Of a stretch of 18,670 bases of DNA, positions 1 to 5,714 are shown in pieces. The DNA is taken from the NCBI GenBank assembly GCA_021790375.1, contig JAJYEB010000003.1:1-18670 (forward strand), in the 5' to 3' direction. This DNA comes from Chloroflexota bacterium (GTDB taxonomy: Bacteria; Chloroflexota; Limnocylindria; Limnocylindrales; CSP1-4). The translations under genes were made by a program, and so were the position numbers. The stretch's first letter is position 1; each line of letters starts with the position of its first letter. The notes below the pieces were generated by a model. The model worked only from the letters and a program-made list of their open reading frames with translations. It ran no database searches and had not been told where the DNA came from.

Positions 1-2
1 CG

Positions 3-527
3 CACGAGGCGACCACCGGGCCGGAGATCTGGGAACAGACCGCGGGGCGGATCACGCACCTCGTGGCGAGCGCCGGGACGGGCGGCACGATCAGCGGGAC
101 CGCGCACTACCTGAAGGCGCGGAACGACAAGGTCGTCGTGGTCGGCGCCGATCCCGAGGGCAGCGTGCTGTCGGGCGACACGGCCCGTCCGTACCTGACC
201 GAGGGCGTCGGCGAGGACTTCCTGCCGGCCACCTTCGACCCGGCCGTCGTCGACCGCTGGATCCGCGTCTCGGACTGCGACGCCTTCCGGATGGCCCGCC
301 GAATCACCCGCGAGGAGGGCATCCTCGCCGGCGAGTCCTGCGGGACGGCGACGGTTGCCGCGCTCACGGTGGCGCAGGAGCTCACCCACGCGGGTGCCGG
401 GCGGGAGGCCGTCATTGTCGTCATCCTGCCCGACGGAGGGCGCAACTACCTCTCGAAGCTCTACGACGACGATTGGATGCGTGAACACGGGCTGCTCGAG
501 GGCCTTGCGTGCCGCCGCGGCGTGTGA
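3..527 (+). CDS. Cystathionine beta-synthase / cysteine synthase family PLP enzyme, 3' part
   Basis: PLP-dependent beta-family enzyme that makes cystathionine or cysteine from serine or O-acetylserine. The reading frame is open from the first bases, so the N-terminal half with the PLP lysine lies outside the window. The visible 174 residues carry the glycine-rich phosphate-binding loop SAGTGGTISG, the GADPEGS stretch, EGVGEDFLP, the ILAGESCGT motif and the terminal LPDGGRNYLSKLYDDDWM typical of CBS rather than CysK. Known CBS enzymes of this type usually continue into a pair of CBS (Bateman) domains. Here a TGA follows about 15 residues after DWM, and no CBS-like sequence is visible in the other frames before the next gene. 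It is therefore either a naturally catalytic-core-only enzyme or a truncated one. Family assignment is firm; the choice between CBS and cysteine synthase is less certain. Confidence 0.9.
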   Translation, partial: HEATTGPEIWEQTAGRITHLVASAGTGGTISGTAHYLKARNDKVVVVGADPEGSVLSGDTARPYLTEGVGEDFLPATFDPAVVDRWIRVSDCDAFRMARRITREEGILAGESCGTATVAALTVAQELTHAGAGREAVIVVILPDGGRNYLSKLYDDDWMREHGLLEGLACRRGV

Positions 528-550
528 CGGCCGCGGGCTCTCGGCGTCCC

Positions 551-563
551 GTGACCTGGTCAC
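551..563. repeat. Perfect palindrome GTGACC-T-GGTCAC
   Basis: A 13-bp perfect dyad with 6-bp arms, 23 bp after the CBS-family stop codon and about 100 bp upstream of the DUF3105 start. It could be an operator or the core of a weak terminator; there is no T-tract. The same half-site words recur in the arms of the hairpin at 5379-5412. Confidence 0.4.
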
Positions 564-597
564 ACCTCGGTGCCCTCCCCGTCGGCCACAGCGGGTA

Positions 598-615
598 CAC
601 TACGCGCCCGTAGTG
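598..615. promoter_or_regulatory. Palindromic candidate operator upstream of DUF3105 gene
   Basis: CACTAC-GCGCCC-GTAGTG is a perfect 6-bp inverted repeat with a 6-bp spacer, ending 46 bp before the ATG at 662. A near copy lies upstream of the Lgt-type gene at 5012-5029. TAC/GTA half-sites are compatible with BlaI/MecI/CopY-family winged-helix repressors, and one is encoded at 7792. The link to that regulator is inference. Confidence 0.45.
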
Positions 616-661
616 GCCCGCCCTCTGGGCGTCGTCGAACCCACGCGTACCGGGAGTGGCA

Positions 662-1390
662 ATGGGCAGGCGATCGCGATCCGTGCAGCGTCGCAGGGCC
701 GAGGCAGCATCGGCGCTGCCCGCTCCGGCCCGCCGGCTGACCTCCTCCCGGATCCTGGTCGCCCTCGGGTTGTTCGCGGCGCTGGTCGCCGCCGTGGGCG
801 GGCTGACATTCGTGGCGGTCAACGCCGCGCAACCCGCGTACGCCTGCAGCTCGCTGCTCCAGCCGGTCACGCCGACCGCCGGCGCCGCCCGGAACAGCGC
901 TGCACCCCAGGCATCGCCCTCGGCCGGGACGGCGGCCGGACAGGACGCCCCCGACCTCGGGAGGAACCACGTCCCGCCCGGCGAGCGCGTCACCTACCAG
1001 TCATGCCCCCCCACGTCCGGGCCGCACTACAACGTCGCCGGCCAGGGGCCGATCCCGGCGGGTTTCTATGGGTCCGACCGGAGCAACCCGCCCCAGGGCT
1101 GGATCCACAACCTCGAGCACGGCGCGATGGTCGTGCTGTACCGGTGTCCCGATGGCGCCTGCGAGCAGTCCACGCTCGACGCCCTCCGCGCGTTCCAGCA
1201 GACGATCCCGCCCAGCCCCCAATGCCACATCCCCGACGACGTGGTGGTCACGCGCTTCGATGACATGAAGGCTCCCATCGCCGCCGTCACGTGGGATCGC
1301 GTCCTCTTCCTGGACAGCGTGGACGCGGCCTCGCTGACACGGTTCTTCCTCACGTCCGCGGAAACGAAGGCCCCCGAGAAGGAATGCTGA
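662..1390 (+). CDS. DUF3105 domain membrane-anchored protein
   Basis: A 242-aa protein with a basic N-terminus, one membrane segment at about residues 31-53, an Ala/Pro/Ser-rich linker (about 68-98) and a C-terminal DUF3105 domain. The family signature is clear: CPPTSGPHY at 115-123, then GWIHNLEHGAMVVLY at 146-160, with paired cysteines in RCPDGAC and a further Cys-His at 188-189. The domain is expected outside the membrane. The function of DUF3105 is not established, and the conserved His/Cys residues would suit metal or redox chemistry. I chose ATG 662 because GGGAG sits 5 bp upstream; GTG 656 is in frame but overlaps that ribosome-binding site. The gene stands alone on the plus strand, behind two palindromes, and converges on the DUF302 gene. 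Confidence 0.88.
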   Translation: MGRRSRSVQRRRAEAASALPAPARRLTSSRILVALGLFAALVAAVGGLTFVAVNAAQPAYACSSLLQPVTPTAGAARNSAAPQASPSAGTAAGQDAPDLGRNHVPPGERVTYQSCPPTSGPHYNVAGQGPIPAGFYGSDRSNPPQGWIHNLEHGAMVVLYRCPDGACEQSTLDALRAFQQTIPPSPQCHIPDDVVVTRFDDMKAPIAAVTWDRVLFLDSVDAASLTRFFLTSAETKAPEKEC

Positions 1391-1473
1391 TGGGCTTCCG
1401 GCGCCGGGAGTCGGGGCGCGCACGGCGGACGCGCGGCGCACCGCCGCGAGCCGAGCTCCGCCCCGGTGGTGAG

Positions 1474-1902
1474 TCAGCCGCCCGCTCGCGCCGCCTGTGA
1501 ACCCTCCAGGGCCGCGACCACCCTCATCAATCTCGCGCGAGCTTCCCGGGCGATCCCCGCGACCGCCGGCGCATCGACCAGCGCCAGGACGACCTGCGGA
1601 TCCATCACGTCGACGATCGTGTCGACGCCGTCAGTCCGCAGCACGACGTTGCAGGGCAGCAACGCGCCGATGGCGGGCTCGGCTTCGAGCGCCTGGTGCG
1701 CGAGCTGCGGGTTGCACGCCCCCAGGATCACGTACGGCTCCTGATCGACGCCCAGCTTGGCCCTCATCGTGGCCTGCACGTCGATCTCCGTCAGCACGCC
1801 GAAACCCTCAGCCTTCAGGGCAGCCTCCACGTCGGGACGCACCTGCGCGATGGGCTGCGGGAGACGGGTGCCGAATGTGAAGCGGGTCTCGGTGGTCGCC
1901 AT
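1474..1902 (-). CDS. DUF302 family protein
   Basis: A 142-aa soluble protein. The family features are visible: an N-terminal strand, GFGVLTEIDVQATMRAKLG at about 33-51, then ILGACNPQLAHQAL and the LLPCNVVLR strand with the conserved NP and cysteine positions. DUF302 is a small alpha/beta fold of unknown biochemical role. The ATG has a textbook AGGAGG (positions 1911-1916 on the complement) 8 bp upstream. It lies 62 bp downstream of the methyltransferase on the same strand and is probably the last gene of that operon. The C-terminal 15 or so residues are low complexity (Ala/Arg/Gly). Confidence 0.9.
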   Translation of the reverse strand: MATTETRFTFGTRLPQPIAQVRPDVEAALKAEGFGVLTEIDVQATMRAKLGVDQEPYVILGACNPQLAHQALEAEPAIGALLPCNVVLRTDGVDTIVDVMDPQVVLALVDAPAVAGIAREARARLMRVVAALEGSQAARAGG

Positions 1903-1964
1903 GGGGGCGTCCTCCTGTACGTTGGTGGTCTTCAGGCTACGCTCGCGGCGGGCAGGCTGCGAGA

Positions 1965-2651
1965 TCAGGGTCCGGCCACGATCTCTCGCCAGATCCCCTC
2001 GGCGCAGACCTCGACGATGCGCAGCCCTGCGGCCCGCACATTATCTTCGGTGCGCCGATTGAGGTGCGGCCCGAGGAGCCGTGAGGTAGCGAGGCTGAGC
2101 ACGTCGGCGACCCGGCCCAGGATCGCGTTGCGGGGGCGCACGTGCTCGAGGAGCAGAACGCGACCGTCCGGCCGGACCACCCGGCGCAGCTCTCGCAGCC
2201 CGGCGACCGGATCGGGCACCGAGCAGAAGACGCACGTGGCGAGTACCGTGTCGAAGCTGCCGTTCGGATACGGCAGCCGCTGGACGTCGGCCCGCTCCAG
2301 GCGCACGGGAACCGGCGCGCCCGCTGCTCGCCGCCGCGCGCGCTCGAGCATGGCCGGCGCCACATCGGTCGCCGTGAGCCTCACATCCGGCCGATACAAC
2401 GCGAGATTCCGCCCTGTTCCCGCCCCGACTTCCAGCGTGTCTCCGACAGCACGCCCGACGATCCGCCGACGACGCGCGAGCGTCCCGGCACGCTCCATCG
2501 GTCCGTTGAGCAGGTCGTATGCGGCGGCGATGCGCTCGTAACGACGTGTCACGGACACCTGTGCGACGCTCGCGGCCGCGACGCCCGCGGGCTGCCCGGC
2601 CGGGCCGCCGGCAGGAAGACGGATGTCCGCGAACGGCGGGTCAGCGCCCAC
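1965..2651 (-). CDS. Class I SAM-dependent methyltransferase (UbiE/METTL7-like)
   Basis: A 228-aa protein with a Rossmann methyltransferase fold. Motif I is LEVGAGTGRNLALY (about residues 73-86), the acidic loop is TATDVAPAMLERAR, motif II is around NGSFDTVLATCVFCSVPD, and motif III is VRPDGRVLLLEHV. The C-terminal part (LNRRTEDNVRAAGLRIVEV) resembles enzymes annotated as phospholipid- or quinone-type methyltransferases, but the substrate cannot be read from sequence. I chose GTG 2651, which has GGAG 5 bp upstream and overlaps the DUF2892 gene by 11 bp. Starts at 2558 or 2552 would begin just before the conserved RRYERIAAAYD but lack a ribosome-binding site. An in-frame extension to 2807 runs antisense-like through DUF2892 and was not used. 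Confidence 0.85.
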   Translation of the reverse strand: MGADPPFADIRLPAGGPAGQPAGVAAASVAQVSVTRRYERIAAAYDLLNGPMERAGTLARRRRIVGRAVGDTLEVGAGTGRNLALYRPDVRLTATDVAPAMLERARRRAAGAPVPVRLERADVQRLPYPNGSFDTVLATCVFCSVPDPVAGLRELRRVVRPDGRVLLLEHVRPRNAILGRVADVLSLATSRLLGPHLNRRTEDNVRAAGLRIVEVCAEGIWREIVAGP

Positions 2652-2922
2652 CGGCACTCCGCACGCGACGGACCTTGAACAGGTCCGCGGTGTACGGCTG
2701 GCCCAGCCCGAGCCGCGCATAGAGCGGGCAGTAGCCGCGGACCGCGGTGGCGACGAAGTCGACCCCGACGAGGCCGACGGCGAACCAGGCCCAGGCGAAC
2801 CACCCACCGACGGTGAGCCAGCCGACGAGACCCGCGATCATCGCTCCGCCCCCGAGGACGCCGCGGACGATCCGCTCGCCCCTGCCCAGTCCGCCCCGCC
2901 GTGCCGACGTCATGAATGTCAT
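2641..2922 (-). CDS. DUF2892 family small membrane protein
   Basis: A 93-aa inner-membrane protein. After a short basic N-terminus it has two closely spaced membrane segments (about residues 22-38 and 42-61), followed by the family signature CPLYARLGL at 65-73 and a short basic tail. This matches the DUF2892 domain, found alone or fused to rhodanese (as in YgaP). ATG 2922 has GGAGG 7 bp upstream, so I rejected the longer in-frame start at 3024. It follows the 57-aa gene by 26 bp and overlaps the methyltransferase start, indicating translational coupling. DUF2892 genes often occur near sulfur- or metal-related genes; this link is contextual only. Confidence 0.87.
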   Translation of the reverse strand: MTFMTSARRGGLGRGERIVRGVLGGGAMIAGLVGWLTVGGWFAWAWFAVGLVGVDFVATAVRGYCPLYARLGLGQPYTADLFKVRRVRSAGGR

Positions 2923-2948
2923 CGTTGATCCTCCGCTGAGGCCATCCG

Positions 2949-3122
2949 CTACCGGACAGCGAACCAGCCCAGCGCGATCGCGACCAGGATCAGCACCATG
3001 GGCGCGCAGCACGCCGCCATCCACAGGAGGGAGTGGCCGTCGCCGTGGTCCGCGGCGTGCTCCGGGTTCGGGTTCATGATGGTCGGTGGCGCCTGGCGCG
3101 TGGGCTCAGAGTGGACGTGCAT
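2949..3122 (-). CDS. Small His-rich single-span membrane protein (57 aa)
   Basis: A 57-aa protein whose N-terminal 31 residues contain six histidines (H2, H4, H22, H26, H30 and neighbours in HAADHGDGH) and two acidic residues between them. One hydrophobic segment at 32-55 has adjacent cysteines C38-C39 and a proline at 41. I see no close named family. The layout resembles short DUF2933-like membrane peptides found with metal-resistance genes, but this is only a similarity of style. ATG 3122 has GGAGG 5 bp upstream, whereas the internal ATG at 3077 has none, so the longer form is preferred. It sits 44 bp after the 124-aa gene and 26 bp before DUF2892. The His cluster plus CC pair suggests metal binding (inference). 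Confidence 0.75.
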   Translation of the reverse strand: MHVHSEPTRQAPPTIMNPNPEHAADHGDGHSLLWMAACCAPMVLILVAIALGWFAVR

Positions 3123-3166
3123 CTGCTCCTCCGCGGCCGGCGCACTCCGGCGCCCGGCCGTCGACC

Positions 3167-3541
3167 TTACGATGCACCGCCGAGCTGAGAGGCGCCGGTG
3201 ACGGCCCTGATGAGCGGCTGAGAAGACCGGGGCGCCCGACCGGCTGCTCGCGTCAGCGGTGCGACCGCGGCGTGGCCAGGCCGGGGTGTCCCGGGCTCGG
3301 TTGCGGATCGGGCGTGGCGCTCGCGGCGGCAGGCCTCCGGATCGCAGCCGAGCATGCGGAGAATGGTCTCGTGGGGCAGCGCGGTCCGGCGTCCCACCAG
3401 CCTGGCGACCCGTCCGGGTTCGCCCCGCGTTCGGGCGAGCTTCGGGCCGTCGAGCCCCGGCCAGAGCAGGAGCGCTCGTGGCCGTGGATCGTCGTGAGGT
3501 CGCTCTCGATCGTCGCCAGCCGGTTGTGCCCTGCGGCCCAT
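3167..3541 (-). CDS. Hypothetical protein with LLLWPGLD motif (124 aa)
   Basis: A 124-aa protein with no membrane segment. A compact core at about residues 22-66 (ALLLWPGLDGPKLART, then RVARLVGRRTALPHETILRML) looks like a small helical domain. The flanks are Arg/Pro-rich and probably disordered, with Cys66 and Cys71 just after the core. I do not recognise a characterised family. The best argument for a real gene is the ribosome-binding site: GGAGG lies 6 bp upstream of ATG 3541, the same quality as for the two genes downstream. It appears to be the first gene of the operon ending with DUF302. The 192 bp between it and the Lgt-type gene may hold the promoter, but no convincing boxes were found. 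Confidence 0.6.
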   Translation of the reverse strand: MGRRAQPAGDDRERPHDDPRPRALLLWPGLDGPKLARTRGEPGRVARLVGRRTALPHETILRMLGCDPEACRRERHARSATEPGTPRPGHAAVAPLTRAAGRAPRSSQPLIRAVTGASQLGGAS

Positions 3542-3733
3542 GTGGCACCTCCACGCTGCGGTTCGGAGACGTGGCTCCGATTCCAGGTTCCGCCTGTACG
3601 GTTGGGCGAGGCACCTGATCACAGCATCGCGGGCTGAGCGGCACGTGAGTGCGGCATAAGGAGTTGCCGAGAGCCGGATCCGCCGCCGGGGGCTGGCCGG
3701 CCGAGCCGTGACCTGGCGCGTGCAGGGCAGCCG

Positions 3734-4936
3734 TTACGAGGCTGCGTGCGCCGCCAGACTCCGGTCCCAGGAATACCGGCGCGATTCCGCACGCAGACGC
3801 AGGAGGAACTGGCGTACGACGAGGTAGACGCCGAACGCGGCCACGAAGATCAGGCCGGGGACGGTCGGCACGTGGTCGAGGACGAGCCACGCGGTCACGG
3901 CGCCGAGCAGGAGGCCCACGCCCGCCTCGAAGAGCTGGGCTGGAATCCGGCGGGCGCCCACGCGGCGATCCGACGACCATACGCCCCAGCGGGAACGCGT
4001 GCAGCGACCTGCACAGCAGCCCGTGAAGAAACAGCCGAGCCGCCCGATCGCGACGCCGAAGAACAGGCCCGGCGTGCTCGCATCCAGGAACACGCCGACC
4101 GGGAGATTGAATGCGACGAGCCCGGCGAGAGTCACGACGAGCGCGACCACGAGGAAGCCGTCGACCGCCCAGCCGCCGATCCACTGGCGCCACGGGCCGG
4201 GGTGCAGGAGCGCGTACCAGACCTTCGCCCCCAGCAGCCCCGCCCCGAGGGCAATCAGTGACACGGCCAGTGAGCGGCCGACCGGGACCCGCTCGTGCGC
4301 CAGAATCGCCATCAGCACGCTCAGCGCCACGAGGATCCCGAGCCCACTCAGGGCCGGCCAGCTGCCGGGAATGACCGCCGGGATCCTGGCCAGCGGAGCC
4401 GCCATCGCCCAGCGGGTCCGCAGCGGGGTGGGCGAGCCGGTCGAAACCCTCCAGCGCCGCCACGACCAGGCCGCCGGCCCGATCGGCTCGGCGTGCAACC
4501 GCTTCGAGCTCGAAGGAGAGCGCTGTCCGCCCGCGGGATCCTCCGCGCGAACGAGCTCGCCGCTCACCGTCCACTCCCCCGGCACGAGCCCGTAGACCCA
4601 GCAGGTGACCGACAACGGGCCGGTACCCGGGACGACGCCCTCGACTCGCTCCTCGTGCGTGAAAGTGTCGTCCCGCCCGGGCGTGGCGTGGCTACCGACC
4701 CGCCTGCCCCGCAGACGTACTGTCGCCGAGTACGGCTCGCTCCCCTCCCCGGAATCGAAGGAGAGGGTCACGACGAGCGCCTCACGCTCGACCGGATCGT
4801 TCTGTCCCGGGCCTGCGTCTCTCGGTCGCGCAGCCGGGAGACCGGTGTCGACGACGGACGCCGACGGCCGGTTTCCCGATGGGCGTGTGCGGGCTCTTGC
4901 ACGCTGGGCGGACGATCCCGGCCGTCTTCGTGGCAT
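3734..4936 (-). CDS. Prolipoprotein diacylglyceryl transferase (Lgt)-like protein with N-terminal beta domain
   Basis: A 400-aa protein. Residues 1-48 are basic and disordered. Residues 50-130 form a beta-rich domain (ALVVTLSFDSG, YSATVRLRG, VPGTGPLSVTCWVYGLVPGEW). From about 180 onward there are six or seven membrane segments of Lgt type, with GRLGCFFTGCCAGRCT at 298-313 matching the Lgt signature GRxGCFxxG, and RIPAQLFEAGVGLL at 330-343 matching the (H)P(T)QLYE motif. Lgt moves diacylglycerol from phosphatidylglycerol to the lipobox cysteine of prelipoproteins. Whether this variant is active is uncertain because the usual asparagine of the signature is cysteine. ATG 4936 has GGAG 5 bp upstream. 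Conserved-looking linker sequence (PIGPAAWSWRRW) argues that the two parts are one protein. A palindrome lies 76-93 bp upstream. Confidence 0.82.
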   Translation of the reverse strand: MPRRRPGSSAQRARARTRPSGNRPSASVVDTGLPAARPRDAGPGQNDPVEREALVVTLSFDSGEGSEPYSATVRLRGRRVGSHATPGRDDTFTHEERVEGVVPGTGPLSVTCWVYGLVPGEWTVSGELVRAEDPAGGQRSPSSSKRLHAEPIGPAAWSWRRWRVSTGSPTPLRTRWAMAAPLARIPAVIPGSWPALSGLGILVALSVLMAILAHERVPVGRSLAVSLIALGAGLLGAKVWYALLHPGPWRQWIGGWAVDGFLVVALVVTLAGLVAFNLPVGVFLDASTPGLFFGVAIGRLGCFFTGCCAGRCTRSRWGVWSSDRRVGARRIPAQLFEAGVGLLLGAVTAWLVLDHVPTVPGLIFVAAFGVYLVVRQFLLRLRAESRRYSWDRSLAAHAAS

Positions 4937-5011
4937 CGCTTCTCCACCGTTCCTTCTCTCGATCCCCCCGCCTCCCCCCGAGTAGGGCGTGACGAGGGCG
5001 AACAGGAGTTC

Positions 5012-5029
5012 CACTACGTGCCAGTAGTA
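5012..5029. promoter_or_regulatory. Palindromic candidate operator upstream of Lgt-like gene
   Basis: ACTAC-GTGCCA-GTAGT (5013-5028) is an inverted repeat with 5-bp arms and a 6-bp spacer. It matches the element at 598-615 at 14 of 16 positions, including both arms. It lies about 80 bp upstream of ATG 4936. Repetition of the same spacing and arms before two unlinked genes makes a shared regulator plausible. Confidence 0.45.
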
Positions 5030-5378
5030 TGACTCCCCTGCAGCAGAATGCGGTCGTCCGCCAGCCCATGGCGCAGCTCCGGTCGGCTTCAGGTGCCGCG
5101 GCGCACGGCGCATTCAGAGACGGTGCCAATCACACCACCGGTAGGTGAGCGACACCTGAGCGCCCCATGAGGGTCGAGGAAGAGTGTTGTTCGCGACTCG
5201 TCGCGCGCAGCCCACGGCTTGTCGCGCCGTCTGGTCTCGCCCGACGATTGCCTTCCCGGCGGCACCCGCTGAGGCGCGGTCACTCCGGGGCAGGGATGCC
5301 GCGCTGTTACACCATGCGTCAGCATCGGGCCGCGCGGCTCTCGCCACGAGTGGGGACTTGACCGGGGGCCGCAGGGAG

Positions 5379-5412
5379 GAGGGTGACCGCCAAGGCGACC
5401 CCGGTCACCCTC
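5379..5412 (-). terminator. Strong hairpin, probable terminator of the HMA-like gene operon
   Basis: Arms 5379-5389 and 5402-5412 are perfectly complementary (11 bp: GAGGGTGACCG / CGGTCACCCTC) around a 12-nt loop. The hairpin begins 75 bp after the HMA-like gene stop on the minus strand. There is no U-tract, which is common for terminators in high-GC genomes, so an operator or RNA-structural role cannot be excluded. Confidence 0.5.
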
Positions 5413-5486
5413 AGCGCCAGGCGAGGGCAGTCCCCGCGCGAGGTTCGGAGCGGCGAGCACCGACGGCGCGGCCTGGAGAGCGTCCC

Positions 5487-5714
5487 TCAGCCCGCCACGG
5501 GCGCGGCGGTTCGGTAACCCTCACGCTCGATGGCGTCTCGCAGTCGGGCCGGCGTCGTGGACCGCGGGTCAAACCGGACGTAGGCGGCCTCGGTTGCCGA
5601 GTTCACGGCGACTTCCACCACGCCTGGCTGCCGTGCGAGGCGGCGCTCCAGGCGCCCGGTGTCGCCGGCGCAACCAAGGTCGAGGATCGGGATCCGAACC
5701 CAGCGCTCATTCAT
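5487..5714 (-). CDS. Small HMA-like (heavy-metal-associated) domain protein lacking CxxC
   Basis: A 75-aa protein with the ferredoxin-like beta-alpha-beta-beta-alpha-beta pattern of the HMA domain: an N-terminal strand to LDLGCAGDTG, a helix with LERRLARQPGV, the strand VVEVAVNSATEAAYVRFDP, then the helix PARLRDAIEREGY. This is the length of CopZ-type copper chaperones. The metal-binding MxCxxC loop is replaced by LGCAGD, leaving a single Cys15, so classical bis-Cys Cu(I) binding is doubtful. It could bind metal as a dimer, use another ligand, or have become a protein-interaction module. The ATG overlaps the EamA stop as ATGA, so translation is probably coupled; the ribosome-binding site is weak. 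Confidence 0.78.
   Translation of the reverse strand: MNERWVRIPILDLGCAGDTGRLERRLARQPGVVEVAVNSATEAAYVRFDPRSTTPARLRDAIEREGYRTAAPVAG

Larger units (their letters stand above)
4937..5486. other. 550-bp noncoding interval with structured elements
   Basis: No frame here shows a ribosome-binding site plus protein-like composition; open frames on both strands are Arg/Pro/Gly-rich chance frames. The interval holds the upstream region of the Lgt-type gene with a palindrome at 5012-5029, a small inverted repeat AGGTG-N5-CACCT at 5143-5157, and a strong hairpin at 5379-5412 downstream of the HMA-like gene. No promoter could be placed with confidence. Confidence 0.6.

Noticed and set aside
355..1263. Plus-strand open frame of 302 codons
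   Set aside because: Spans the CBS-family 3' end, the intergenic palindromes and DUF3105 in another frame; no family features.
3691..3707. GGCT...AGCC imperfect hairpin after the Lgt-like gene
   Set aside because: Central mismatch and no room for a proper loop; not a convincing terminator.
3123..4574. Upstream part of the frame that ends in the 57-aa gene
   Set aside because: Overlaps the Lgt-like and 124-aa genes out of frame and is Arg/Gly/Pro-rich; only the last 57 codons have a ribosome-binding site and protein-like features.
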